DNA of 64,000 nt from Muriicola marianensis (GTDB lineage: Bacteria > Bacteroidota > Bacteroidia > Flavobacteriales > Flavobacteriaceae), in contig NZ_BMFH01000001.1 of the NCBI RefSeq assembly GCF_014638095.1, positions 124,001-188,000 of the forward strand, in the 5' to 3' direction. A program made the position numbers and the translations under genes. Below the pieces are notes generated by a model that worked only from the letters and a program-made list of their open reading frames with translations, did no database searches and was not told the DNA's origin. Below are positions 41,925-50,479 of the stretch, piece by piece (the first letter of the stretch is position 1; each line of letters opens with the position of its first letter).

Positions 41925-42785
41925 TTATTCACAGGCCACGTCGTCTCCGTTGCTGTCCCAGCAATGCCACAGTTCATCTTCAAAATAAGCGAATGACCTT
42001 ACCCTTCCTTCAAAAGTCTCTCTGCTCCATTCTATATCCACTTCTGTGAAAGCCTGAAGGTTGGTGTCGTATACATAGGCATTGAAATAGGCATCGTAAT
42101 ATGCATCCTGAAGACCGTACTCCAGATAGCTGTTCCTGAATAGATCGTCAGTGCCCTGATCATTGAGCTCCCTGACCCAGGTATAACGGATACTTCCAAT
42201 CTCATCACCCGTTCTTTCCCAGTCTATTCGCAGCATGGCATCAGGATGATCCGGACCCTGGTTCAGAATCCAGAATCCGCTGTTCCCATCGAGAGAGCTG
42301 GAACCTGAGAACCACTGAAACTCCTCAAATCCTTCTATCCCGTTTTTGGTGATATACATATTCCACAATACCGCTTCAGAGGTTAACTGGGCCGTGAGCC
42401 GGGCTGTGTATTCGCTGGTGAAACCGTCAACGCTGTAGGTCCACTGCCAGGTATCATCCGAGATCTGTTCGGGAGTCTGGGCAAAAGCTGCGTGGAAGGC
42501 CGCAACAGGTACGGATAGGGTGGAATAGAGGGCTGTACTCCAGACTCCGACTACAAGGCGGGAGAACACCCAATTTCCGTTCGGGGCTTTTTGAACATCC
42601 CTGAGAACCGCAGATTTGCCGGAAGTTCCATTTTCTTCAAAGGCATCGAAATCGATAGCCATGGATTCTGCCGGAGGTAATTCCGGCGACAGCGACTGTT
42701 CCGATCCATCTGTGGATTTTTCGCAGGAAATGACGAACAAGGCCAGTATCAACAGGACCAGTCCTGAAAATTTTACATTTTTCAT
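41925..42785 (-). CDS. Hypothetical lipoprotein, 286 aa
   Basis: The product is 286 residues. The N-terminus MKNVKFSGLVLLILALFVISC ends in a lipobox (VISC) with the lipid-modified Cys at 21, followed by an acidic, Ser-rich linker (EKSTDGSEQSLSPELPPAES). The rest is a beta-rich domain with many aromatic residues (for example EEFQWFSGSSSLDGNSGFWI and GLQDAYYDAYFNAYVYDTNL). I do not recognise a family, though small beta-barrel or lipocalin-like folds would fit. It is monocistronic. A 24-base inverted repeat lies 20 bases upstream of the ATG, so expression is probably controlled by a dedicated regulator. Confidence 0.7.
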   Translation of the reverse strand: MKNVKFSGLVLLILALFVISCEKSTDGSEQSLSPELPPAESMAIDFDAFEENGTSGKSAVLRDVQKAPNGNWVFSRLVVGVWSTALYSTLSVPVAAFHAAFAQTPEQISDDTWQWTYSVDGFTSEYTARLTAQLTSEAVLWNMYITKNGIEGFEEFQWFSGSSSLDGNSGFWILNQGPDHPDAMLRIDWERTGDEIGSIRYTWVRELNDQGTDDLFRNSYLEYGLQDAYYDAYFNAYVYDTNLQAFTEVDIEWSRETFEGRVRSFAYFEDELWHCWDSNGDDVACE

Positions 42786-42805
42786 TGGGGCATACTTTTA
42801 AATGA

Positions 42806-42829
42806 GTTTACGTTGGATATAACGTAAAC
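42806..42829. promoter_or_regulatory. Operator-like inverted repeat upstream of the lipoprotein gene
   Basis: GTTTACGTT (42806-42814) and AACGTAAAC (42821-42829) are perfect 9-base arms around a 6-base spacer. The element begins 20 bases upstream of the ATG on the minus strand, in the core promoter region. The shape suits a dimeric repressor. Confidence 0.5.
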
Positions 42830-42953
42830 CCTCTTCTAAAAGTATTTCGAAAGCCCATGAAATCTCGCTTTCAACCAACCCCTCCAATGGATAGATGAAA
42901 CCTCAAAAAGTTGCCTTTAAGACTATTATCAGGGATTGATAAAAAAAGGATCA

Positions 42954-44441
42954 TCAATATTTTGCACTTTTCCCGTTGGCCTGTGTTCTGAGAATAAAGG
43001 CGCGAATGTCCTCATTGGCCTGTTTCAGGTCTTCCCTCCTGAGGTACATCATATGCCCACTTCTGTAACCTTTGAACTCGAACCTGTCCTTCATCCTTCC
43101 ACTGGGATCCACCTGCCACATGGTGTATTTGGCATTGAAATAGGTGGTGGCCCCGTCGTAGTAACCACTTTGGATTAGCACGTTCAGATAAGGGTTCTGA
43201 GCCATGGCCTGTCTGAGGTTGTCACGGGTGTTGTCATCGTCGTTGTCCCAGGGCCGTACGGGTCCGAACATATTGTATTTGATATCGGTTTTGAACTTGA
43301 GTTCTTCCTGGAGATAGTAATTGATGGCCGGGGTAAAGCTGTGTAGCCAGGAGGTGATCTCCGAATTGTAATCCGGTCTCTCTCCTGCTATCTGACGGTC
43401 GATACCCAAGTAGCGGCTGTCCAGCCTGCCCACGGTATATCCGCGGTCTCTCAGCAAGGCTTTCCAGAAATAGGAGGTCGGGATCACCAGGTTGCGCGTC
43501 AGAACCTCCTCCTTGGATAGTCCGGAGTAAAATGCCATGCGCTCCGCAACGCGATCGCGTTCAGCCTGATCGATAAAGCCTCCCTTTGCCAGGGCAGGGA
43601 TCAGGGTGTTGATAGTAAAGTCCTCTGATTCCGGAAGGATCTCTAGAAGGTCCTTGCCCTGAAGGGAAGCCGGGAGGGCTTTGTGATGCCAGGCAGCAGC
43701 GGTGTAGTAGGGGAGGTTGAGGGCATCGCTCACAGGACCGCCTGTCCGCAGCACTTTGTAGTCTGCCGGACTTACCATAATGACCCCGTTCAGATACATC
43801 CATTGCTGGTTTTGGAGGGCCAGGGAAAGCCCCATAACACGCGTGCCCCCATAGCTTTCACCAATGATATATTTTGGAGAACGCCAGCGATTGTGCCGGG
43901 TGACGAAAGTGTTCAGCCATTCTGCCAGGTATTCAATGTCTGCATTGATACCAAAGAATTTACTGCGGTCGACCTCCTTGCCGGATTCGGGAATGGTGCG
44001 GGAATACCCAGTGTTTGCCGGATTGACATAGACAATGTCTGTCACGTCGAGCACGGAATAGGGATTCTGACTCACGCCGTAGGGTTGCACGGGAAACCCT
44101 TCATCGTCAATGTTGAGGACGCGCGGACCTGTATAGGCCAGGTGCATCCAGACAGAGCCCGAACCGGGTCCCCCGTTAAATGATATCAGCAAAGGCCTTG
44201 ATCTTCGGTCTTTGACATCATTGCGGGTGTAATAAGTATAATGGAGGGCTGCGATCGGCTTCCCCAGTTCATCCCAAACCGGTTGGGTTCCTGTTTCAGC
44301 CGTATAGCTGAAGGTAGCCCCGTTCACCGTCACGCTGTGCTGGGTGGTCACCGTGGTGTCTACCGGGATGGAGCGTTCCTGGGAAAATAAACTCAGGCAA
44401 CTGTATACTGAAATGACAAGGAGAGATACTGTTTTTTTCAT
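42954..44441 (-). CDS. Exported S10-family serine carboxypeptidase
   Basis: The product is 495 residues. A signal peptide (about 1-20, KKTVSLLVISVYSCLSLFSQ) precedes an alpha/beta hydrolase of the S10 family. The oxyanion region is LLISFNGGPGSGSVWMHLAY, the nucleophile is in YIIGESYGGTRVMG, the acid probably in IQSGYYDGATTYF and the His in YRSGHMMYLR near the C-terminus. S10 enzymes release C-terminal amino acids at acid pH, and bacterial members are periplasmic or secreted. A perfect 18-bp palindrome starts 8 bases before its ATG. It is divergent from the Gfo/Idh/MocA gene. Confidence 0.92.
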   Translation of the reverse strand: MKKTVSLLVISVYSCLSLFSQERSIPVDTTVTTQHSVTVNGATFSYTAETGTQPVWDELGKPIAALHYTYYTRNDVKDRRSRPLLISFNGGPGSGSVWMHLAYTGPRVLNIDDEGFPVQPYGVSQNPYSVLDVTDIVYVNPANTGYSRTIPESGKEVDRSKFFGINADIEYLAEWLNTFVTRHNRWRSPKYIIGESYGGTRVMGLSLALQNQQWMYLNGVIMVSPADYKVLRTGGPVSDALNLPYYTAAAWHHKALPASLQGKDLLEILPESEDFTINTLIPALAKGGFIDQAERDRVAERMAFYSGLSKEEVLTRNLVIPTSYFWKALLRDRGYTVGRLDSRYLGIDRQIAGERPDYNSEITSWLHSFTPAINYYLQEELKFKTDIKYNMFGPVRPWDNDDDNTRDNLRQAMAQNPYLNVLIQSGYYDGATTYFNAKYTMWQVDPSGRMKDRFEFKGYRSGHMMYLRREDLKQANEDIRAFILRTQANGKSAKY

Positions 44442-44448
44442 CTTTTAA

Positions 44449-44466
44449 TTTTTAGGCGCCTAAAAA
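44449..44466. promoter_or_regulatory. 18-bp perfect palindrome upstream of the S10 peptidase
   Basis: TTTTTAGGC/GCCTAAAAA has no mismatch and no spacer. It sits 8-25 bases before the peptidase ATG and overlaps a TATTTTTA that resembles the -7 element, so a bound protein would block transcription. It may also fold as a hairpin in the mRNA leader. Confidence 0.5.
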
Positions 44467-44570
44467 TAGCAATTTTCAGATCTAAAAATAAACGGATAAA
44501 TAAGGTTTACATCCTGTATGATTTAGTAACTTAAAGCTTCCTTGCCCGAAGAGGTTTAAAATTGAAAATA

Positions 44571-45704
44571 ATGGGTAATATCAGCAGAAGACAATTCAAC
44601 AGAAGACTCTCCCAAGGAATTGCCGGATCGGCCCTGTTCTCCTCGGTACCCCTGGCCTGTGCCATGGCCGGAACAAAAAGTAGGGAGGAATCCCTAGGGA
44701 TAGCGCTTGTGGGATTGGGGAGTTACAGCACCTATCAGCTCGCTCCCGCACTGCAGGATACAAAGTTCTGCCATCTGGCAGGCATCGTCACAGGAACAAA
44801 GGCCAAAGAGAGGATCTGGGCAGAGAGATACGGTATACCTGCCGGGAATATTTACAATTACCAAAATTTTGATACCATTGCAGACAACGATGATATCGAT
44901 GTGGTATATGTGGTGCTGCCGAACAGCATGCATGCCGAATTTTCTATCAGGGCGGCACAGGCAGGTAAACACGTTATCTGCGAGAAGCCTATGGCTGTAA
45001 CAGTTGCTGAATGTGATGCCATCATAGAAGCTTGCCGGAAGGCGGGCGTCAAATTGGGTATTGGCTACCGCCTTCACTCGGAACCCTATACCCAGGAAGT
45101 TAAGCGCTTTGTGAGGGAAAAGACTTTTGGGAAGACAGCATATGTCAATGCAGAAGCGGCCTACCGATCTGCCGGCAACCCGGATCAATGGCGACTTAAC
45201 AAGGCCTTATCCGGGGGAGGGGCACTGATGAACATGGGGGTGTACAGTATTCAGAGCACTATCTACGCCACCGGGGAGAACCCTGTTAAAGTCACGGCTC
45301 AGGAATTCAGTACACGTCCGGATTACTTTAAGGACACCGATGAGACCGTTACTGCCCAGTTTCAGTTCCCGGGAGGGGCAACGGGCACTGTTTTTACCTC
45401 TCACAACGCCAATGCTAATAGTCTTTATGCGTCCTGTACAGGAGGATGGTTCTCTTTAAAACCGGCTAATAATTACGGACCTCTCGCCGGAGAATCCTCA
45501 AATGGTCCCATTCAATTCAAACATGAGTCCCAACAAAAGCTTCAAATGGACGATTTTGCCAGTCACATCCTGTACGGCTCGGTAAACAGGGCTCCCGGTG
45601 AAATGGGAAAGCGGGATATGATTATCATCGAAGCCATTTACAGGTCTATCTCAGAAGGTAACCGTTCCGTACCGCTTGAATTGGGAAATATGGGCCTTGT
45701 CTAA
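44571..45704 (+). CDS. Gfo/Idh/MocA-family oxidoreductase with a Tat-like signal
   Basis: The product is 377 residues from ATG 44571; a TTG three codons earlier also opens the frame. The N-terminus SRRQFNRRLSQGIAGSALF resembles a twin-arginine export signal (SRRxF), so the protein may be folded with its NAD(P) cofactor before export. The Rossmann domain begins GIALVGLGSYSTYQLAPAL, the catalytic Lys motif is ICEKPMAVT, and the C-terminal domain has LSGGGALMNMGVYSI. It resembles glucose-fructose oxidoreductase and related exported dehydrogenases. The substrate is most likely a sugar or cyclitol, not further known. It is convergent with the small STAS-like gene. Confidence 0.88.
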   Translation: MGNISRRQFNRRLSQGIAGSALFSSVPLACAMAGTKSREESLGIALVGLGSYSTYQLAPALQDTKFCHLAGIVTGTKAKERIWAERYGIPAGNIYNYQNFDTIADNDDIDVVYVVLPNSMHAEFSIRAAQAGKHVICEKPMAVTVAECDAIIEACRKAGVKLGIGYRLHSEPYTQEVKRFVREKTFGKTAYVNAEAAYRSAGNPDQWRLNKALSGGGALMNMGVYSIQSTIYATGENPVKVTAQEFSTRPDYFKDTDETVTAQFQFPGGATGTVFTSHNANANSLYASCTGGWFSLKPANNYGPLAGESSNGPIQFKHESQQKLQMDDFASHILYGSVNRAPGEMGKRDMIIIEAIYRSISEGNRSVPLELGNMGLV

Positions 45705-45709
45705 AGGGG

Positions 45710-46075
45710 TCAGTATTTCTGGGTAAGCCAGTACCTGGCCAGTTTTAAATCGTCAAATACTTTTAATTGGGCATTTCTGTTGGTAACCACATCCACCAGA
45801 AAGTCAGATAGAGATTCCCGCTTCCAGAGCAAAGCGATCATGATCTTATCGCCGATCACTTTAGCAATCTCCTCTCCCAGGAAAAACAGTTCTATCAGGG
45901 ATACCTCCTGGGCTTTGACGGGTGTCACATCTATAAGGATTTTGGGACAACGGTTTTCGTCACAGGAATTCCGGATGTATCGCGGATATTCAAGGAATTC
46001 CCAGTAATCATAGGTTCCCTCCACTATCATCTCCAGATAACCCTTATTTTTTTGGATAGTATAACTACTTACCAT
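45710..46075 (-). CDS. Small STAS/SpoIIAA-like protein, unknown function
   Basis: The product is 121 residues, soluble, with no signal. The order of short strands and helices (YTIQKNKGYLEMIVEGTYDY, then PKILIDVTPVKAQEVSLIEL, then KIMIALLWKRESLSDFLVDV, then KVFDDLKLARYWL) fits the SpoIIAA/STAS-like fold seen in many Bacteroidota proteins of this size. The usual phosphorylatable Ser of STAS anti-anti-sigma factors is not obvious, so I do not propose a regulatory cascade. The gene stands alone next to a very AT-rich gap. Confidence 0.68.
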   Translation of the reverse strand: MVSSYTIQKNKGYLEMIVEGTYDYWEFLEYPRYIRNSCDENRCPKILIDVTPVKAQEVSLIELFFLGEEIAKVIGDKIMIALLWKRESLSDFLVDVVTNRNAQLKVFDDLKLARYWLTQKY

Positions 46076-46389
46076 TGTTACCGATTGTTTTCAGCATAAC
46101 AGTAATTAGTCAGATTGTAGTTTAAAAATAAGATTTTTCCGTCATGAAACATATCCCGGAGCATTGAATTATCAAATATTTAACAATTACATTATATATT
46201 CTATATATGTTAAAATGTAAATGATATAATAAGGAATAATTATAAATACTAAAATATTCTCTGTTAAATACTTATTTTGATAGATAAAATGTTTTAGCTT
46301 TTTTGAGTATAGATAGGGTGATATGTAAGAATGATCGATCGACCCTCCATAAAGTTTAACCGTCTCATAATGAAGGGGGGAAGGAGGAT
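46076..46389. other. AT-rich intergenic region, no gene seen
   Basis: This 314-base gap is far richer in A and T than the rest of the window, especially 46160-46310, where long stretches contain almost no G or C. No frame of useful length, hairpin terminator or exact TAnnTTTG motif stands out. It includes the promoter region of the 121-residue gene. A GC-rich patch near 46375 abuts the TIGR02757 stop codon. Confidence 0.6.
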
Positions 46390-47169
46390 TCAGAACTTTT
46401 CAAAGACTCCTAGGCCGAATAAGGCAAAGTCATACTTTACCGGGTCCTTGGGATCCAAAATTCTCAGGTTTGCATCGAGTTCCCTGACCGCCCTGGCGTC
46501 ATTCTGATTTCGGGTCAGCAGGCCCAACTTACGGGCCACCTTTCCTGAATGCACATCGAGCGGACAGGACAGTTGAGAGGGTTTCAATGTCTTCCAGAGG
46601 CCAAAATCCACCCCGGTTCCCGCATCGCGTACCATCCATCTGAGGAACATGTTAATCCTTTTGGCAGCCGATCCTCTGGAGGGATCAGAAACGTGTTTCT
46701 CCGTCCGTTGTTCATGATCCAGAGCAAAGAATAGTGCGCGAAAATCAGAAATGGCTTGTTGTAAAGATGACTGCCCGGCATGACGGGTGAAAACAGCTTC
46801 CATCCCACCATGGTGGGAATAGAGATGTTGGAGGGCTTGGATAAAATAGCGGAGGTCTGTGCCGTTGAATGTACGGTGTACAAAATTATCCAGGGCTTTG
46901 AGGTCGGATTCTTGGTGTTGGGAGACGAACTGATAGGGAGACTGATCCATCAGGTCCATAAGCAGGCTCGCATTATTGATAATGCTTTTCCTGTTTCCCC
47001 AGGCGATGGTCGCCGTCAGAAAGCCACTGATCTCGATGTCCTCTTTTTCATGGAACCTGTGCGGGATCTGTATAGGGTCGCTGGCCAAAAATTCCGGACG
47101 ATTATATTGTTCTACCTTAAGGTCCAGGAATTCCCTGAGTTCATCAATGTCCGGTTGTTTCTTCTTCAT
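46390..47169 (-). CDS. TIGR02757-family protein
   Basis: The product is 259 residues, soluble and mainly helical. It starts [20 protein letters not shown] and has family blocks such as DPIQIPHRFHEKEDIEISGF, IAWGNRKSIINNASLLMDLM, and the conserved MFLRWMVRDAGTGVDFGLWK with PSQLSCPLDVHSGKVARKLG. The fold recalls helix-hairpin-helix DNA glycosylases, and the LDVHSGKVARKLGLL segment fits a DNA-binding role, but no activity has been assigned to the family as far as I know. It overlaps the CPBP protease gene by ATGA and ends the lolD operon. Confidence 0.88.
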   Translation of the reverse strand: MKKKQPDIDELREFLDLKVEQYNRPEFLASDPIQIPHRFHEKEDIEISGFLTATIAWGNRKSIINNASLLMDLMDQSPYQFVSQHQESDLKALDNFVHRTFNGTDLRYFIQALQHLYSHHGGMEAVFTRHAGQSSLQQAISDFRALFFALDHEQRTEKHVSDPSRGSAAKRINMFLRWMVRDAGTGVDFGLWKTLKPSQLSCPLDVHSGKVARKLGLLTRNQNDARAVRELDANLRILDPKDPVKYDFALFGLGVFEKF

Positions 47170-47711
47170 GTCAGCTCAGTTAGTGAAACCAGAAAGAAAA
47201 GCACCCCGTTATGGCAGGCGTGCATCAAGATGGCATAAACAAGCCCCAGTTTAACCCTAAGGAATCCCAGGAAAAACCCCATCAGGATTTGAGGGGCGAC
47301 CAGGAGGGGAGCCCAGGGCAGCAGGTTGCTGCTGTCTTCAAAATTACCTAGATGCACCATTCCAAAAATGACACAGGACAGGTAAAATACCCAGGGAAAG
47401 AAGGAAGATCTCCTGAAGAAGATCAGCGGTCCGCGAAAAAGGAACTCCTCTATCACAGGAGCAAGGACCACCATCATCAAAAAAACCTGCGGAAGCGTGT
47501 ACTTTGAGAACATATCGACGGTGCGGTGCTTACCCATATCCACTTCCAAAACGTGGAATACACCTTCAGTTACTACCGCAAGACCGATTCCAAAAAGGAG
47601 ATTCCAGCCGACTGCGGAAAGGACGACCTTTATCTTAAGGTCAGTGGATATCGCCCGGTATGGATCATATTTCGGGGACTTCGAATAAGACCAGAGGTGT
47701 TTTAAGATCAT
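47166..47711 (-). CDS. CPBP-family intramembrane metalloprotease
   Basis: The product is 181 residues with about five transmembrane helices. The family motifs are complete: [18 protein letters not shown] (EExxxR) and [12 protein letters not shown] (conserved His), plus a last helix with [12 protein letters not shown] that supplies another conserved His. CPBP (CaaX protease and bacteriocin-processing) proteins cut substrates within the membrane; the substrate here is unknown. It overlaps lolD and TIGR02757 by four bases each, a strongly coupled three-gene operon. Confidence 0.9.
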   Translation of the reverse strand: MILKHLWSYSKSPKYDPYRAISTDLKIKVVLSAVGWNLLFGIGLAVVTEGVFHVLEVDMGKHRTVDMFSKYTLPQVFLMMVVLAPVIEEFLFRGPLIFFRRSSFFPWVFYLSCVIFGMVHLGNFEDSSNLLPWAPLLVAPQILMGFFLGFLRVKLGLVYAILMHACHNGVLFFLVSLTELT

Positions 47712-48373
47712 TGATTTACGATAATGCCGTCAATCATGGTCAGTTTACGGTCGGCCATTTCAGCCAGCTCCTCATTGTGAGTAACGATGACAAAGGTCTG
47801 TCCGAACTCTTCCCTGAGCCGAAAGAAAAGCTTGTGAAGGACCTCAGCGCTTTCGGAGTCGAGATTCCCGCTGGGTTCATCGGCCAGGATAACGGAAGGA
47901 TTGTTGATCAGGGCCCTGGCTACGGCTACCCGCTGTTGTTCTCCTCCGGACAGTTCACTGGGTTTGTGATGCAGGCGTTCTCCGAGCCCCAGGAATTCCA
48001 GAAGTTCTGCCGCTCTTTTTTCCGCCTCCGCGGGAGGTGTTTTTTTGATGTAAGCCGGAATACAAACATTTTCCAGGGCGGTAAATTCGGGTAGTAGTTG
48101 ATGGAATTGGAAGATGAAGCCTATGTGTTCATTCCGAAACCTGGCGAGGGCTTTATCCCCCAGTTCAGTTACTTCCACTCCGCTGACCTTTAAGTCGCTT
48201 TCAGCGGGATTGGATTGACGGTCTAGTGTTCCGAGGATCTGCAACAAAGTGGTTTTACCAGCTCCTGATGCCCCGACTACAGACACTACTTCCCCTTTAT
48301 CTATATGGAGGTCAACGCCTTTTAAAACCTGGAGGGAGCCGTAGTATTTCTGAATATTCCTGGCGGTGATCAT
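47708..48373 (-). CDS. lolD: ABC transporter ATP-binding protein, LolD-like
   Basis: The product is 221 residues. Walker A is [17 protein letters not shown], the signature is [16 protein letters not shown], and Walker B is [16 protein letters not shown]. The sequence pattern is that of LolD/MacB-type ATPases. LolD drives release of lipoproteins from the inner membrane together with LolC/LolE permeases. No permease gene is adjacent here, so its partner must be encoded elsewhere. It leads the operon with the CPBP protease. Confidence 0.87.
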   Translation of the reverse strand: MITARNIQKYYGSLQVLKGVDLHIDKGEVVSVVGASGAGKTTLLQILGTLDRQSNPAESDLKVSGVEVTELGDKALARFRNEHIGFIFQFHQLLPEFTALENVCIPAYIKKTPPAEAEKRAAELLEFLGLGERLHHKPSELSGGEQQRVAVARALINNPSVILADEPSGNLDSESAEVLHKLFFRLREEFGQTFVIVTHNEELAEMADRKLTMIDGIIVNQ

Positions 48374-48391
48374 CCAAATTCGTTTGAGGCT

Positions 48392-48422
48392 CGAAAGTAC
48401 ACATAAGCGCGTTCATTACAAA
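48392..48422 (-). promoter_or_regulatory. Promoter of the lolD operon
   Basis: On the minus strand TTTG (48422-48419) is followed after 19 bases by TACTTTCG (48399-48392), which matches the -7 consensus at all but one base. It lies 18 bases before the ATG at 48373. Confidence 0.5.
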
Positions 48423-48542
48423 ATGACAGTTCGAGGGCAGGAGGGGAGTCTCAGTACTTTAACTAACTATTTCCTGATGTACTGTAAGCTCTTTTATTCT
48501 GCTAATTATACGTTAAAGTTCAGGAGCAGGCCTAGAATTGAT

Positions 48543-48550
48543 TACTTTTG
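48543..48550 (+). promoter_or_regulatory. -7 promoter element for folE
   Basis: TACTTTTG matches TAnnTTTG. It lies 63 bases before the ATG at 48614, so a leader of about 55 bases is expected. Confidence 0.45.
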
Positions 48551-48613
48551 TTTAGGTTTATGAATCAAATACTAAACAAAACAGTTTTTCTGCTTACTCA
48601 TAAATAAGTTATT

Positions 48614-49213
48614 ATGGCACCATATCAAAACCTGGAAGAGTACAATATGAACATTACCAATGAGGTAAAGGAACGTTACTCAAAGATCATTGATGAGATA
48701 GGGGAGGACGTCAAGAGGGAAGGCCTGCTAAAAACTCCGGAGCGGGCAGCAAAGGCCATGCTCTTCCTCACCCAGGGTTATAAGCAGGATGCCGTGAAGA
48801 TTCTGAAAAGTGCCATGTTTGCCGAAGAATACGATGAGATGGTAATTATAAAGGATATAGAAGTATACTCCCTTTGTGAGCACCATATGTTGCCTTTTTA
48901 CGGAAAGGCGCATATCGCATACATCCCGGACGGCCATATCGTCGGGTTGAGCAAGATTCCCAGGGTGGTGGATGTCTTTGCCAGGAGGCTGCAGGTTCAG
49001 GAGAGGCTCACCCACGACATCCTGGAATGTATCAATAACACCCTTAAGCCAAAAGGGGCTGCCGTTGTGATAGAAGCATCCCATATGTGTATGATGATGC
49101 GCGGGGTACAGAAGCAGAATTCGGTAACCACCACTTCCGGATTCCGGGGACAGTTCGAAAAGATCGAGACCCGGAATGAATTCTTAAAGTTGATCAGTTC
49201 CAGACTGTCCTGA
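48614..49213 (+). CDS. folE: GTP cyclohydrolase I
   Basis: This enzyme makes 7,8-dihydroneopterin triphosphate from GTP, the first step of tetrahydrofolate and pterin synthesis. The product is 199 residues. The zinc ligands are in [17 protein letters not shown] and [13 protein letters not shown] (Cys, His, Cys), and the GTP-binding [20 protein letters not shown] is intact. The start at 48614 gives [13 protein letters not shown]; the internal Met at residue 12 is an alternative. It is closed by a strong terminator and stands alone. Confidence 0.95.
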   Translation: MAPYQNLEEYNMNITNEVKERYSKIIDEIGEDVKREGLLKTPERAAKAMLFLTQGYKQDAVKILKSAMFAEEYDEMVIIKDIEVYSLCEHHMLPFYGKAHIAYIPDGHIVGLSKIPRVVDVFARRLQVQERLTHDILECINNTLKPKGAAVVIEASHMCMMMRGVQKQNSVTTTSGFRGQFEKIETRNEFLKLISSRLS

Positions 49214-49235
49214 TAAAAGAAAAAGAGATTTGTCA

Positions 49236-49270
49236 AAACCCGGTTGTGAAGACAATCGGGTTTCTTTATT
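49236..49270 (+). terminator. Intrinsic terminator after folE
   Basis: A 12-bp stem with one G-U pair (49236-49247 with 49252-49263) closes a GAAG loop and is followed by a T-rich stretch. Confidence 0.85.
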
Positions 49271-49279
49271 TTTAACCTT

Positions 49280-49573
49280 ATGAATTCGGGGTCGAAAGTA
49301 AAATACCTCTTATTGGGCATCCTCTTTGACGGGATAGGAATGCTTTCTTTCAGTATCCCGGGGATTGGTGAATTCTCAGATGTGATCTGGGCGCCCGTTG
49401 CTGCCTGGCTAATGACCCGAATGTACAAGGGAAGACTAGGTCAGATTGCGGGTTTTGTAACCTTTGTTGAGGAACTCTTGCCCGGGCTCGACTTCATACC
49501 GGGTTTTACCCTGATGTGGATCTATACCTTTATCTTGTCGAAAAAGAAATCAAAAGAAATTATCCAGTCCTGA
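49280..49573 (+). CDS. Small membrane protein, 97 aa, unknown function
   Basis: The product is 97 residues with two or three hydrophobic segments: KYLLLGILFDGIGMLSFSIP, SDVIWAPVAAWLMTRMY and FIPGFTLMWIYTFIL, and a basic C-terminus (SKKKSKEIIQS). The Gly/Pro-rich SIPGIGEFSDVIWAPVAAW element is, from memory, common in uncharacterised Bacteroidota membrane proteins of this size. It follows the folE terminator and is convergent with the DUF6787-like gene, with 10 bases between the stop codons. Confidence 0.72.
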   Translation: MNSGSKVKYLLLGILFDGIGMLSFSIPGIGEFSDVIWAPVAAWLMTRMYKGRLGQIAGFVTFVEELLPGLDFIPGFTLMWIYTFILSKKKSKEIIQS

Positions 49574-49583
49574 ACTCAATGGG

Positions 49584-49904
49584 CTACGAAAAGAATCGAC
49601 CCAGCCCCATCCTACTCAGCATCTTTTTCTCGAAATTCCAAAAGAATTTGAACTGGCCGAAAAGCCAGCCAAAAAGTACCAGCAAGACCTGGTAAAAGGG
49701 AAAAATCAACAAAATCCTCAGGGTCCAGTATATCCAGCCGCTCCACCATGCATCGGGAAAGGCATCCCTTGAAAGACCTATAAAATTCAGAAAAGGCTTG
49801 GCTACATAGACCGATGCCGAGCCGGTGATGGCAAATACCCAGAAGATGACCAGTAACTGCCAGGTGGAGGTGATCCCCCAATATTTTTTTAATCTGCTTG
49901 TCAC
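49584..49904 (-). CDS. Small membrane protein, probably DUF6787 family
   Basis: The product is 106 residues. It begins MTSRLKKYWGITSTWQLLVI and has two transmembrane helices (about 15-38 and 62-85) separated by a short loop with AKPFLNFIGL, then a basic C-terminal amphipathic region (FFWNFEKKMLSRMGLGRFF). The WGITSTWQ start and KPFLN loop fit the Bacteroidota DUF6787 family as I remember it. No function is known. It lies 31 bases after the probable DUF6146 gene on the same strand. Confidence 0.7.
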   Translation of the reverse strand: MTSRLKKYWGITSTWQLLVIFWVFAITGSASVYVAKPFLNFIGLSRDAFPDAWWSGWIYWTLRILLIFPFYQVLLVLFGWLFGQFKFFWNFEKKMLSRMGLGRFFS

Positions 49905-49935
49905 TATTCTCGATTAAGGCCGCAAAGGTATGGAA

Positions 49936-50409
49936 TTATATACGTGGTGCAAAAGGCCCTAACCGCTGGTTGTATTTTCGCTGAAAGTAGATAAAGTAAT
50001 TGTAGAGTTTGTAGTTTACCTCGTATCCATAGTCTATCAGGGGGTCGTAGTCGATCTGAAGCTGATATAGCTGGGGATCGAATTGCAAGTTGTTGATGAC
50101 CCTGTTGTTCCACTCGATCACCAACAACCTGTTACGGTTTTCCAGGAAGGTTTGGGAATAATATCCGGGCGGACGGGCAACGGCCTGCAACCAGACATTA
50201 AAGCCCGGTTCAATGATGATGATCTCGTAATTGGATTCTTCATCCGAGATCTTTACAGTATCAGCTTCCGTACTGTTAAATGCCTTGCGCTCCTGTTCCG
50301 AAACGGTACTGTTCATTTTAGATCCACCACAGCTCATCATGACAACCGAGAGGGTGATCAAGCCCAGGACAGCCGATCGTAATAAACCAGTTTTTACTTC
50401 ATATCTCAT
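49936..50409 (-). CDS. Lipoprotein, probably DUF6146 family
   Basis: The frame opens at 50433, but the terminator of the upstream gene (50423-50452) overlaps that part, so the start is ATG 50409 (MRYEVKTGLLRSAVLG). The product is 157 residues, with a lipobox at VVMMSC. The mature part has PGYYSQTFLENRNRLLVIEW, a conserved RNRLLVIEWNNR block, and a C-terminal IDYDPLIDYGYEVNYKLYNY. These match what I recall of the Bacteroidota DUF6146 family, whose function is unknown. It is co-directional with the DUF6787-like gene and probably shares its transcript. Confidence 0.75.
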   Translation of the reverse strand: MRYEVKTGLLRSAVLGLITLSVVMMSCGGSKMNSTVSEQERKAFNSTEADTVKISDEESNYEIIIIEPGFNVWLQAVARPPGYYSQTFLENRNRLLVIEWNNRVINNLQFDPQLYQLQIDYDPLIDYGYEVNYKLYNYFIYFQRKYNQRLGPFAPRI

Positions 50410-50422
50410 ATCCAGAAGATAC

Positions 50423-50452
50423 AAAAAAACCACCGGGGTTGTCCGGTGGTCT
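50423..50452 (-). terminator. Intrinsic terminator after the DUF937 gene
   Basis: CCACCGG (50430-50436) pairs with CCGGTGG (50443-50449). On the minus strand seven T follow, so it stops transcription from the DUF937 gene just before the next gene's start. Confidence 0.82.
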
Positions 50453-50479
50453 AGTTAAAAAAAGTTAAGTACTCTTTGC

